Positions 47,753-56,227 of a stretch of DNA of 64,000 nt are shown one piece after another. Below the pieces are notes generated by a model that was given only the letters and a program-made list of their open reading frames with translations, searched no databases and had not been told where the DNA came from. Positions within the stretch are counted from its first letter, which is position 1, and every line of letters starts with the position of its first letter. The position numbers and the translations under genes were made by a program. The stretch comes from Sulfurimonas sp. (GTDB lineage: Bacteria > Campylobacterota > Campylobacteria > Campylobacterales > Sulfurimonadaceae): assembly GCF_029027585.1 (NCBI RefSeq), contig NZ_CP093397.1:1973405-2037404 (forward strand), read 5' to 3'.

Positions 47753-48514
47753 ATGAAAGATTTAATAGTTTTTAGTGTTGGGAGTAGTCGTTATGCTCTT
47801 GATATTGAAAATATACAAAGAATTATTCAAGTGTTTGATATGAGTGAGATACCAAATGCCCATAAGTTTATAGATGGAATGATGTCTTATGAAGGTAAGG
47901 TTATAAAAGTTGTTAGCTTTCGTAAGATAATCGGACTATTAACTTATGATGAAGAACTTGTCCAACTATTTGACAAACTTAAAAAAGCTCATCAAGCATG
48001 GGTAGATGAGTTGGAAATCTCTATAAAAAATGGTTCTAAATTTACGAGAGAATTAGACCCAAATAAGTGTGAACTTGGGAAATGGTTAAATGCTTTTAAC
48101 TCTTATGATGATGAGATTGGAAAAACCTTTAAGCGTTTATACGAAAATCACAAAAATCTTTATATTACTGGTGCAAATATTTTAAAAACTTTACAAGATG
48201 ATAAAGAAAAAGCGATAGAAGAGTTTAACAAAAGTATTTATGATATATTTTACCAAACTATGAATGAGATAGACTCATTTATAGCAAAAGTTGATAAGGT
48301 AGCAAACTCTTTACAAAAGCTTGTCATTTATGAAAGTAATAATAATATTTTTGCAGTTAAAGTAGATAAGATAGAAGATATTGCCCATATAGAAGATAAT
48401 GAAGTTATGAATAATGATGAAGATAATAATAGTGATTTTTTAGAACTTTTAGGTGTTCTTAATTTAGATGATGTTTTGATAAATGTAATTAAAACTATTA
48501 ATATACCAATCTAA
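47753..48514 (+). CDS. cheW: CheW split by an inserted CZB zinc-binding-like domain
   Basis: A 253-residue protein. Residues about 1-65 form the first lobe of a CheW fold and about 190-253 the second. Between them lies a CZB-type helical domain with His80, Trp83, Cys106 (KCELGKW) and His133. The fourth usual zinc ligand, four residues after His133, is Tyr137. CZB domains in receptors and cyclases sense zinc or hypochlorite through the Cys-zinc site. As a coupling protein between CheA and receptor this one could bring its own chemical input; zinc binding with the missing His is uncertain. Confidence 0.83.
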   Translation: MKDLIVFSVGSSRYALDIENIQRIIQVFDMSEIPNAHKFIDGMMSYEGKVIKVVSFRKIIGLLTYDEELVQLFDKLKKAHQAWVDELEISIKNGSKFTRELDPNKCELGKWLNAFNSYDDEIGKTFKRLYENHKNLYITGANILKTLQDDKEKAIEEFNKSIYDIFYQTMNEIDSFIAKVDKVANSLQKLVIYESNNNIFAVKVDKIEDIAHIEDNEVMNNDEDNNSDFLELLGVLNLDDVLINVIKTINIPI

Positions 48515-48525
48515 GGAGTAAAAAA

Positions 48526-48795
48526 ATGGCAATAACATATGAAAAAAATCGTGCAATATTTGCATCTGTAATATATGAAGATGAGGTTATTTCTTTTAGG
48601 GACTTTTTACAAGAAAAAGCACCAGAGGAAGTAAAACTTGAGTTTAGCGAATGTGAAGATGTTCATCTAGCTGTTTTACAAATCATAATGGCATATAAAA
48701 AAAACTATCCGATTTCTTATGAGTTTGGTAAGACTAAAAAACTTTTTCAAAAAGTTCTAGAAGGATTTGTTACTAGTGAAAACCATTGTTATTAG
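48526..48795 (+). CDS. Small STAS-like protein in chemosensory operon
   Basis: An 89-residue protein, not securely recognised. The pattern beta-VKLEFSECEDVHLAVLQIIMAYKK followed by a helix resembles a small STAS (anti-anti-sigma type) domain, but the phospho-site region is not typical. A GGAG ribosome site precedes it. It overlaps the ParA gene by 20 bases, so the two are made together. It could be an accessory of array positioning; this is inferred from place. Confidence 0.6.
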   Translation: MAITYEKNRAIFASVIYEDEVISFRDFLQEKAPEEVKLEFSECEDVHLAVLQIIMAYKKNYPISYEFGKTKKLFQKVLEGFVTSENHCY

Positions 48796-49519
48796 CAATA
48801 GAAAAGGTGGTTCTGCAAAAACAACAACAGCAGTAAATATTGCAAGTGGTTTAGCAAAACATGGTTCTGTCTTATTACTAGATTTTGATACTCAAGGGCA
48901 TGCTTGTATAGGTGTTGGTTGTGAGCCAAGTGAAACGCTTGGAGTTCACTCAATATTTACAGGACATACTCTGAGTGAGAGTTTTATACCAACTGTGCAT
49001 GATAACTTAACGCTATCTCCGGCACTGTCCTTCTTTGATGTTTATGAGTACTCTGATCTAAGAGGTGTTTTGAAAAGTCGTTTTAAAAGAGAGAATATTG
49101 CAGATTTTTTTGACTACTGCGTTATAGATACCCCACCAACCTTTGATGCTTTGTTAAAGAACTCTCTTGAAGTCGCAGATGCTGTTGTTATACCATTCGT
49201 CCCTCATCATTTAGGTGTAGTTGCAGTTGGTCAGATGCTTCGTGCTGTATATCAAAGTGCTTCAACTTTTTCTCGTGAAATAGCAGATATATCTATACTC
49301 CCTGTTATGTACAATCCTCACATAAATGAGCATAAAGAATCATTAGCCAAGGTTAAAACATCTTTTGGCGAGGAGAAACTATTATCTCCCATAGGAGTAG
49401 ATATAAAACTTGCAAAACAGTTTGAATCAGGTTCTCCAATCATCTTGGATGAAAAAAGGTCTAAGGGGATGAAAGATTATAACCGTTGTGTAGAAGAACT
49501 TATGAAAAGGATTGGATAA
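48776..49519 (+). CDS. ParA/Soj family ATPase of chemosensory operon (ParC-like)
   Basis: About 247 residues with a deviant Walker A motif NRKGGSAKTTTAVN, Walker A' region LLLDFDTQGHA and VIDTPPTF. ParA-type ATPases in chemotaxis operons (ParC, PpfA) position receptor clusters. There is no ParB or plasmid context nearby. I prefer GTG 48776, ten bases after AAGGA, to TTG 48767, which nearly touches the ribosome site. The gene is followed, with a one-base overlap, by a response regulator gene. Confidence 0.82.
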   Translation: MKTIVISNRKGGSAKTTTAVNIASGLAKHGSVLLLDFDTQGHACIGVGCEPSETLGVHSIFTGHTLSESFIPTVHDNLTLSPALSFFDVYEYSDLRGVLKSRFKRENIADFFDYCVIDTPPTFDALLKNSLEVADAVVIPFVPHHLGVVAVGQMLRAVYQSASTFSREIADISILPVMYNPHINEHKESLAKVKTSFGEEKLLSPIGVDIKLAKQFESGSPIILDEKRSKGMKDYNRCVEELMKRIG

Positions 49520-50835
49520 TGAATGTTTTAATAGTAGATGATAATGCAAACAATAGAATAATACTTAGACTACTTCTTGAAGATTATGAAGAAGATACAG
49601 GTACAAAGTTTGAAATACAAGAAGCTAAGGATGGACAAGAAGCTGTTAACAAATGTGAAAAAGATAATTTCGATATAGTTCTTATGGATATTCTGATGCC
49701 AAATATGGACGGAATCCAAGCTACAAAACTTATAAGAGAGCAAAACAATAAAATTATGATTATCGCTGTTTCAGCAGTTGATGATAGTGAGAGAAAGAAA
49801 GATATTTTAAATAATGGTGCAGAAGATTATATAATTAAACCTGTAAATGCAGATGTATTTAGAAGTAGAATTCAAAATTATGTAACACTTATTGAAGCAA
49901 GAGCACATAAAAAAAATAACACAAATAATGTAAACCTTTTTACAACAGAAGTTTTTTCAAGATATACAAATTTTATGATTAATTCTGAAGATTCTATATC
50001 TGAATTTTGGGAATTTTTTCTTTTAAATATCACTAAAAAGAATAATAATCTAAGTGATGTTGTTCGTGCTATCTTTTCTATAGCAGAAGCACAGATAAAA
50101 TTATCTATAGATGCTAATGTTGTTATAGAAGAATCAGAAGAAAAACAATATTTTACATTAACAGATATTGATAAACTTCCTAAAAAAATTATTGAGCTTA
50201 TTGTTATAAAAAATGGCGTTTTGTGTGAATATAAAATAGAAACATCAAAAATATCTTTTGAGTTAGAAAAAGTATATATAAAAGATGAAGAAGAAGTTAG
50301 CAATCAAGCTTCAAATGTACAATCAGTTGTGCTTGAAGAAAAAGATGAAGAGATAGCATCTAGTGTTGAGTATAAATCACTAGCATTAGAAGTTTTTGAT
50401 TATCTTGATAGTGAAGATTTGGTTGATTTAGAAGAGTATGCGGCTAAGCTAAACTCTTTAATGTTGATAGTTGGTAGTGGAAATGTGACATCAGAAGAAG
50501 TTCAAGAAATATACTCATATTTAGAAAAACTCGGGTCTATCTTGTCTTCATATAGTGAAGTATTTGTTATTTCAAAAGCGCTAAAAGAATTGTCTTATGA
50601 TATGTCAAACAATGAGTTAAAATTTATAGAAAATTCTGAAATTCTAGGAAGAATGTGTGCTGCATTTAGTAATGATATGTTAAGATGGATTCAGATGTCT
50701 TTTCACACAGGTGCGCCAAGCATCGATTTTATGAATGACACTATTGTAGTAAATTGCGAGACTATAGGTTCAATGCTAAAACTTGATGAAAGTGTTAGTA
50801 ATGTAGAAGATTTAGATGATATCTTTGATTTTTAG
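49519..50835 (+). CDS. Response regulator with unknown C-terminal domain
   Basis: About 438 residues. A receiver at 1-130 has VDDNANNR, phospho-Asp in VLMDILMPNMDG and Lys in IIKPVN, of the type common in hybrid kinases. The remaining 300 residues are acidic, contain no DNA-binding, GGDEF or kinase motif that I can identify, and include two regions (about 140-255 and 290-425), the latter largely helical. The start is ATG 49519, coupled to parA (TAATG); the TTG at 49486 is upstream without need. It may be an output of this chemosensory system. Confidence 0.75.
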   Translation: MNVLIVDDNANNRIILRLLLEDYEEDTGTKFEIQEAKDGQEAVNKCEKDNFDIVLMDILMPNMDGIQATKLIREQNNKIMIIAVSAVDDSERKKDILNNGAEDYIIKPVNADVFRSRIQNYVTLIEARAHKKNNTNNVNLFTTEVFSRYTNFMINSEDSISEFWEFFLLNITKKNNNLSDVVRAIFSIAEAQIKLSIDANVVIEESEEKQYFTLTDIDKLPKKIIELIVIKNGVLCEYKIETSKISFELEKVYIKDEEEVSNQASNVQSVVLEEKDEEIASSVEYKSLALEVFDYLDSEDLVDLEEYAAKLNSLMLIVGSGNVTSEEVQEIYSYLEKLGSILSSYSEVFVISKALKELSYDMSNNELKFIENSEILGRMCAAFSNDMLRWIQMSFHTGAPSIDFMNDTIVVNCETIGSMLKLDESVSNVEDLDDIFDF

Positions 50836-50844
50836 GAGTTTTTA

Positions 50845-51051
50845 ATGTACAAAGTAAAAGTTCAAAATTCATGTAGATGTTTTTTAAAAAGTGGATTTAG
50901 TGAAAACTTAGAATTTGACACAAAAGATGAAGCAAAAAAAGAAGCTGAGTATATGATAGGCATCATGAAGTCCAATTTTTGTCAAAAACATGAATTTGCA
51001 TTAAGTGAGCAATTTGGGGACTATACTATTTTTATAAAGCTAAGAGCATAA
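50845..51051 (+). CDS. Small conserved-looking protein of unknown function
   Basis: A 68-residue product, last gene of the chemosensory operon, nine bases after the response regulator, with an AGGAG ribosome site. Cysteines occur as Cys-x-Cys near the start (NSCRCFLK) and once more in the middle (NFCQKHEF). No family recognised. Its stop abuts the stop of kdsB on the other strand. Confidence 0.6.
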   Translation: MYKVKVQNSCRCFLKSGFSENLEFDTKDEAKKEAEYMIGIMKSNFCQKHEFALSEQFGDYTIFIKLRA

Positions 51052-51768
51052 TTAAAGAAAAATTTCTATAGCTCTGCGCAAATCTTCTTTAGTATCAATC
51101 CCAAAACCTGTACTAGCGACTTTTAACATGGTTATCTTTTTTTGATGATAAATAGCTCTTAGTTGTTCTAACCCTTCTATATCTTCGATAGGAGCGTCAC
51201 TTAGATTACAAAATTCTTTTAAACTTTTTTTAGAAAACCCATAGATGCCAATGTGTCCAAAGTAGTTTGCTCTTCCACTTCTGTTATATGGAATGAGTGA
51301 GCGAGAGAAATATATGGCATTGTTATCGCTATCTAGTACGACTTTAACAAGATTTGGGTCTTTTGCTGAGTCTGCATTTATAGAGTTGTAACAACTTCCC
51401 ATGATAAACGGCTCATCTATTTTTTGCAAATTTTTAAGTTTACTTATTAGCATCTCAACAACCTCAGGCTCAATAAATGGTTCATCTGCTTGAACATTTA
51501 TGATTATCTCATCATCATCAAGATTTAGTATAGTAGCACATTCATGGATTCTATCTGTTCCGCTTTTATGTGTTGTTGATGTTAGCATCGCTTCAATGCC
51601 ATACTCCTTACAGACTGCTATTACTTTTTCATCATCAGCTGCTATAACAACCCTGTCTAGATGCTCAACTGCTTTTGCTGTTCTAACTACCATCGGTAAA
51701 CCACCAATATCTGCTAAAACTTTTTGAGGAAACCTAGTAGATGCTAATCGTGCAGGAATAATAATCAT
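51052..51768 (-). CDS. kdsB: 3-deoxy-manno-octulosonate cytidylyltransferase
   Basis: A 238-residue enzyme that activates Kdo with CTP for lipopolysaccharide core synthesis. IPARLASTRFPQKVLADIGG at the N-terminus (nucleotide binding), NVQADEPFI and a GIDTKEDL C-terminus identify it. Full length. It is a single leftward gene sharing a 56-base divergent region with the methyltransferase gene. Confidence 0.95.
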   Translation of the reverse strand: MIIIPARLASTRFPQKVLADIGGLPMVVRTAKAVEHLDRVVIAADDEKVIAVCKEYGIEAMLTSTTHKSGTDRIHECATILNLDDDEIIINVQADEPFIEPEVVEMLISKLKNLQKIDEPFIMGSCYNSINADSAKDPNLVKVVLDSDNNAIYFSRSLIPYNRSGRANYFGHIGIYGFSKKSLKEFCNLSDAPIEDIEGLEQLRAIYHQKKITMLKVASTGFGIDTKEDLRRAIEIFL

Positions 51769-51792
51769 AATAGTAAGTCCTTAATTATTTGG

Positions 51793-51810
51793 TATAATTA
51801 CAAAATTATA
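51793..51810. promoter_or_regulatory. Back-to-back promoters of kdsB and the methyltransferase gene
   Basis: In a 56-base gap, a TATAAT on the plus strand (51793-51798) faces the methyltransferase gene and one on the minus strand (51810-51805) faces kdsB. The plus gene has an AAAAGG ribosome site. Confidence 0.45.
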
Positions 51811-51824
51811 TCTAAAAGGTCTTT

Positions 51825-52520
51825 ATGCTACTTTATCAACCACACAATGGTTATTGTTACAACAGTGACTCACTTTTTTTATATGACTTTATAAACTCTT
51901 TTAACCCTCGTGGAAAAATTTTAGATGTTGGAGCAGGGTGTGGAATAGTAGGACTTTTAGTAGCACGAGATAACGAAAAAGTAAATCTTGAAGCAGTTGA
52001 AAAACAAGATATATTTGTTTCATTAGCAACTATAAATGCAAGAGTAAATAAGATAAAGTATAAGATAAAAAAAACAGATATTTTAGAGTATGATGAGAAG
52101 CAAAAATATGACTTTATAATTTCCAATCCCCCTTTTTATAACCAAGGAAGTAAACAAAGTAAAAACAATATATTGTTTAATGCAAGGTATAATGTTAACT
52201 TACCAATAGATAAATTTTTTAAAAAAATAACAAGACTTTTAAAACCTCAAGGTCATTTTATATTTTGCTATGAGGCTTCACAGTTTTTTCTTGTGTGTGC
52301 TGAATTAGATAAAGTAAAATTAAGAGTTGTTGATGTTAGATTTGTTCATTCAAGATTAGATAAAAAGGCCTCTTTAGTGCTTATACATGCAAGAAATAGT
52401 TCAAAATCACTTATGAATGTTTTATCACCTCTAATCACAATGAAAGATAAAAACTATACAAAAGAGGTAGAAGAAATTTTTAAAAAAGCATCTACGCAGA
52501 GTATAAAATGTCAGCTGTGA
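51825..52520 (+). CDS. TrmN6-like tRNA adenine-N6 methyltransferase
   Basis: A 231-residue SAM-dependent methyltransferase. YQPHNGYCYNSDSLFLYDF at the start and LDVGAGCGIVGLLVA (SAM-binding), then ISNPPFYNQG (catalytic NPPF/Y), match the TrmN6/YfiC family that makes m6A37 in tRNA1(Val). Other N6-adenine methyltransferases share NPPF/Y, so the exact target is inferred. It overlaps the next gene slightly. Confidence 0.8.
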   Translation: MLLYQPHNGYCYNSDSLFLYDFINSFNPRGKILDVGAGCGIVGLLVARDNEKVNLEAVEKQDIFVSLATINARVNKIKYKIKKTDILEYDEKQKYDFIISNPPFYNQGSKQSKNNILFNARYNVNLPIDKFFKKITRLLKPQGHFIFCYEASQFFLVCAELDKVKLRVVDVRFVHSRLDKKASLVLIHARNSSKSLMNVLSPLITMKDKNYTKEVEEIFKKASTQSIKCQL

Positions 52521-52903
52521 TGCAAAAGAAAGGCTTTGATTATAGTTTTGATGTAAGTGCTTGTAGTGATTGTGAAGGTAGGTGTTGCACTGGAGAGAGT
52601 GGATATATCTATGTTACGAAAGCAGAGATACAAAATATTAGTAAACTTTTGAATTTTAAAGAAGAAGATTTTGTTAAAGATTATCTATATAAAAAAGGCT
52701 ATAAGTACTCTATAAAAGAGATAAAGTATGATGACTCGTATGAATGTGTATTTTATAATAGAGATATCAAAGCTTGTAGCATCTATGATGAACGACCATC
52801 TCAATGTAGGACTTTTCCTTTTTGGGATTATTATAAAACAAGGTTAGATGAGTTGAAAAAAGAATGTTCAGGAGTTAAAATGAAGGGTGATGATGTTTTT
52901 TAA
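52508..52903 (+). CDS. YkgJ-type cysteine cluster protein
   Basis: A 131-residue protein of the YkgJ (UPF0153) family, with cysteines in CSDCEGRCC, CVFY, ACSIY and the RPSQCRTFPFWDYY motif, expected to bind zinc or an Fe-S cluster. Function is unknown. It starts inside the end of the methyltransferase gene (ATG 52508; ATG 52520 overlapping the stop is equally possible). Confidence 0.8.
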   Translation: MSAVMQKKGFDYSFDVSACSDCEGRCCTGESGYIYVTKAEIQNISKLLNFKEEDFVKDYLYKKGYKYSIKEIKYDDSYECVFYNRDIKACSIYDERPSQCRTFPFWDYYKTRLDELKKECSGVKMKGDDVF

Positions 52904-54182
52904 AATAATTATAACAACACTATTAGCACTTATCTTAGGTGCTTGTGCTGGTTCTCATTCACCTGTTAAACCAAATGAAAAGGCTTTTGTAGAAGAAGAT
53001 GCTTATATACTTTTTGCCCTAAGAGCAGAACAGTTAAAAGATTATGGTAATGCATCTATTATTTTTAATACACTTTGGGAAAAATCTGAAAAAAGAGAGT
53101 ATCTTTATAAATCACTTCAAAATGATATAGCAAATACAGAGTATAAAAAAGTTGTAAAAAAAGTTGACGAAGTTATAGAATCTAAACTAGATGATTTTAT
53201 TTTAATCAGACTTAAAATAATTGCACTTCTAGGAGAAGAGAAATTTGAAGATGCTCGAGTTTTAGCTATTAAGTTGGTAGATATATCAAAAAAACCAACT
53301 GATTATATCATGGTTAGTGATATATATGTAAAACAAAAAAAGTTTGATACAGCATTGAAGTATTTAGAAAGTGCATACTCAAAAGAGTATAATGAAAATA
53401 TTTTAGATAGAATGTCAATCATTCTATATGTTAATTTACAAAGAAAAAAAGACGCCATTGCACAACTAGAAACACATTTAAGACTACATGGTTGTTCAAA
53501 AAAAGTATGTGATAGACTCTTGGGTTTTTACTCAAATGAAAACAATATTGATGGACTTTTATCTATTTACTTGAGAAAGTATAGTTTGCATAAAAGTAGT
53601 GAAATAGCTAATAAAATTGTACAAATCTATCTTTATAAAAAAGAGCATTTAAAACTTCTAATTTTTTTAAAAGATAGTGGCAGTGATGATGACTTGTTGC
53701 TTCAACTTTATATAAATTCCAAAAATTATGAAAAAGCGTATCTGTTAGCTGAAAAACTCTATGAAGAAAAAGGTGATATAAACTATCTTGGACAAAGTGC
53801 GATTTTTGAATATGAAAATGCTAAAAATAAAAACAATAAAAAAATGCAAAGATCAGTTATAAAAAAATTATCTAAAGTAGTTAAAATTGATAAAAATGCA
53901 CTTTATTTAAACTATTTGGGATATCTTTTAATAGACCATTCCATAGATATAAAAAAAGGTATGATTTATGTGCGCGAAGCTCTGAACATAGAACCTCAAA
54001 GTGCATTTTATCTTGATTCATTAGCTTGGGGTTATTACAAACTTGGCAAATGTAAAAAAGCACTTAGAGTAATAAAAAAAGTTATAAAGTTAGAAGGTGG
54101 TGACGACCCAGAAGTATTAGCGCACTTTAAAGCAATCAAAAAATGTAAAAATAAAAAAACTAAGGGTAAAAAGAAAAGATGA
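52893..54182 (+). CDS. TPR-repeat outer membrane lipoprotein
   Basis: About 429 residues with a lipoprotein signal (hydrophobic stretch, LILGAC) and helical tetratricopeptide-like repeats throughout, ending in a strongly basic tail ([11 protein letters not shown]). TPR domains assemble protein complexes. I prefer ATG 52893 with GAAGGG about five bases before it; GTG 52887 and ATG 52890 are in the same frame. It overlaps the preceding gene and, by four bases, trpC. Partner unknown. Confidence 0.78.
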   Translation: MFFKIIITTLLALILGACAGSHSPVKPNEKAFVEEDAYILFALRAEQLKDYGNASIIFNTLWEKSEKREYLYKSLQNDIANTEYKKVVKKVDEVIESKLDDFILIRLKIIALLGEEKFEDARVLAIKLVDISKKPTDYIMVSDIYVKQKKFDTALKYLESAYSKEYNENILDRMSIILYVNLQRKKDAIAQLETHLRLHGCSKKVCDRLLGFYSNENNIDGLLSIYLRKYSLHKSSEIANKIVQIYLYKKEHLKLLIFLKDSGSDDDLLLQLYINSKNYEKAYLLAEKLYEEKGDINYLGQSAIFEYENAKNKNNKKMQRSVIKKLSKVVKIDKNALYLNYLGYLLIDHSIDIKKGMIYVREALNIEPQSAFYLDSLAWGYYKLGKCKKALRVIKKVIKLEGGDDPEVLAHFKAIKKCKNKKTKGKKKR

Positions 54183-54964
54183 TTTTAGATGATATTATAG
54201 AAAAAACCAAAGAAGATTTAATAAAAAGAGAAAAAGAATTTTCACTTGATTGGTTAGGTCGTTCACTTGCATTTAATGCAAGAGTTCCAAGAGATGTATT
54301 CCCTTATTTAAAAGCGACAGAGCAAGACCCATATAGAATAATAGCAGAGGTTAAAAAAGCTTCTCCATCAAAGGGTGTGATTCGTGAAGACTTTGACCCA
54401 CTTGAGATAGCTCAGGCTTATGAGAGAGGTGGAGCGAGTGCTATCTCTGTACTTACAGAGCCTCACTTTTTTCAAGGTTCATTAGATTATCTTGGTGGAA
54501 TTAGACGCTATGTAGGCATCCCACTTTTAAGAAAAGATTTTATAGTTTCAAAGTATCAGATTTTAGAAGCAATGGTTCATGGAGCAGACTTTATCCTTTT
54601 AATAGCTACGGCACTTTCAAGAAAAGAGTTAAAAGAACTCTTAGCCTATACTAGGCATCTAGGTATGGAAGCTTTAGTAGAAGTACATGATAAACCAGAT
54701 TTAATAAAAGCTATTTATGCTGGTAGTGATATCATAGGGATTAATCATAGAAATTTAAAAACTTTTGAAATGAATATGAATCTATGTTATGACTTGATAC
54801 CTTTGATTCCAAATGGAAAAATAATTGTTGCTGAGAGTGGCATCTATGAACACGGTCAGTTAGAAGATTTAAGTAAAGCAGGTGTAGATGCTTTCCTTGT
54901 TGGCGAGTCTTTAATGAGAACCAACAACGAAGAAGAAGCTCTAAGAAAACTAAAATTTTGCTAA
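54179..54964 (+). CDS. trpC: Indole-3-glycerol phosphate synthase
   Basis: A 261-residue TIM-barrel enzyme of tryptophan synthesis that closes the indole ring from CdRP. Motifs are [43 protein letters not shown] and VAESGI. It is not with other trp genes here; it overlaps the TPR gene stop by four bases, so it is expressed with it. Confidence 0.95.
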   Translation: MILDDIIEKTKEDLIKREKEFSLDWLGRSLAFNARVPRDVFPYLKATEQDPYRIIAEVKKASPSKGVIREDFDPLEIAQAYERGGASAISVLTEPHFFQGSLDYLGGIRRYVGIPLLRKDFIVSKYQILEAMVHGADFILLIATALSRKELKELLAYTRHLGMEALVEVHDKPDLIKAIYAGSDIIGINHRNLKTFEMNMNLCYDLIPLIPNGKIIVAESGIYEHGQLEDLSKAGVDAFLVGESLMRTNNEEEALRKLKFC

Positions 54965-54970
54965 TCTTGG

Positions 54971-54998
54971 AACTTCAAATTTATTCGAAGTTTATTAT
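54971..54998 (+). terminator. Weak terminator between trpC and yqeY
   Basis: A 6-bp stem AACTTC (54971-54976)/GAAGTT (54987-54992) with a 10-base loop, followed by TATTATTTT. It stands in the 30-base tail-to-tail gap and may serve trpC. The stem is short, so confidence is low. Confidence 0.35.
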
Positions 54999-55438
54999 TT
55001 TAATAAATCTTTAACACACTCACTTATTCTTTTTCCATCTGCTTTACCAGCTAACTCTTTAGACGCTTTACCCATTACTTTACCCATATCTTTCATAGTA
55101 GAAGCTCCAAGTATCGAGATTATTTTTGCTATGCTAGATGCTAATTCTTCATCATCAAGTTGAGCCGGTAGATAAGGAGTATATATTGCAATTTCATCTA
55201 GTTCTATTTTTACTAAATCATCACGAGAGGCATCTTTAAACTGAGAAGCAGCATCATTTCTTCTTTTTACTTGTGTTTGAATGATTTTTATAATATCATC
55301 ATCACTTAAAACTCTTCTTTCATCAACTTCTATTTGCTTAAAGGCACTTGTTAAAAGACGAAGAGCATCTCTTTTTTTTGTTTCTTTTGCTTTCATTGCA
55401 TCTTTGATATCTTGGTTGATTATTTCTCTTAATGTCAT
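54995..55438 (-). CDS. GatB/YqeY domain protein
   Basis: A 147-residue YqeY family protein (MKAKETKKRDALRLLTSAFKQIEVDERR start, C-terminal MKDMGKVMGKASKEL). It is related to the tRNA-binding tail of GatB, but its cellular function is not established. Full length. Divergent from flgH, with the RpoN-type promoter of flgH in the gap. Confidence 0.9.
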   Translation of the reverse strand: MTLREIINQDIKDAMKAKETKKRDALRLLTSAFKQIEVDERRVLSDDDIIKIIQTQVKRRNDAASQFKDASRDDLVKIELDEIAIYTPYLPAQLDDEELASSIAKIISILGASTMKDMGKVMGKASKELAGKADGKRISECVKDLLK

Positions 55439-55447
55439 TTCCCTTCC

Positions 55448-55464
55448 TTGGAACTATTTTTGCT
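55448..55464 (+). promoter_or_regulatory. Sigma-54 (RpoN) promoter of flgH
   Basis: TTGGAAC-TATTT-TTGCT: GG at 55450-55451 and GC at 55462-55463 are exactly ten bases apart, as RpoN requires, and the -24 half equals the Campylobacter consensus TTGGAAC. It lies about 40 bases before the flgH ATG. In Campylobacter, rod, ring and hook genes are RpoN- and FlgSR-dependent, which fits. Confidence 0.82.
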
Positions 55465-55504
55465 AGAATTATAACTAAAGATATACTACTTACAAAGAGA
55501 TTAG

Positions 55505-56227
55505 ATGCTAAAAACAATTTTAATATTTTCCATGCCATTTTATGTTATACTATTTTTAACAGGTTGTACTGCTAATTTAACAGAACCAGAGATAGACTTT
55601 GAACCACCCGCTTATGTTGAGCAGATGCCGTCTCGTGAAGATAAAAAAGATTATATATCTACAGGAAGCATATTTGGTCAAGGAGATAATCCACTTTTCT
55701 CAGACCACAAAGCAATGCATGTAAATGATATAGTAAGAGTTGTTATTTCTGAAACAGCTCAAAGCTCAAGTACTGGAACAAAAGCCCTTGCTGAATCCGA
55801 TGAGAGTGCTTTAGGTGGTGGAGTTTTTGCATCAGCTGGTGGAAACCCAGCAATGAGTGCCTATGCAAGTAATCTTACTGGCTTATCAAATATAGGCTAT
55901 ACTGGAAAATCTTCTAATACTTATTCAGGTCAAGGAAGTGCAACAAAAGATGCAACTTTTACAACTACTGTTTCAGCTAGAATAGTAAAAGTTTTACAAA
56001 ATGGAAACTATTTTATCTCTGGAAAAAGAGAAATTTTAGTTGATGAACAAAAACAAACTATACAAATAAGTGGTGTTATTCGTCCATACGATATAGACCA
56101 ATATAATAAAATTAGTTCTGCTCAAATGAGCGATGCTAAGATTCTTTATAAAACACAAGGAGATCTTGACCGTGCGACAAAACAAGGATGGGGAACCAAA
56201 GTTATTCAGGCTGTTTGGCCATTTTAG
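55505..56227 (+). CDS. flgH: Flagellar L-ring protein FlgH
   Basis: A 240-residue lipoprotein (signal peptide ending LTGC) forming the outer-membrane L ring of the flagellar motor. The conserved SIFGQGDNPLFSDHKAMHVNDIVRVVISE region and C-terminal SGVIRPYDI are present. Full length. It is preceded by an RpoN-type promoter. The next gene begins inside its 3' end. Confidence 0.94.
   Translation: MLKTILIFSMPFYVILFLTGCTANLTEPEIDFEPPAYVEQMPSREDKKDYISTGSIFGQGDNPLFSDHKAMHVNDIVRVVISETAQSSSTGTKALAESDESALGGGVFASAGGNPAMSAYASNLTGLSNIGYTGKSSNTYSGQGSATKDATFTTTVSARIVKVLQNGNYFISGKREILVDEQKQTIQISGVIRPYDIDQYNKISSAQMSDAKILYKTQGDLDRATKQGWGTKVIQAVWPF

Noticed and set aside
48776-49519. ParA as a sign of a plasmid or integrated element
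   Set aside because: No parB, rep or integrase nearby; it is embedded in a chemosensory operon, where ParC-type ATPases are known.
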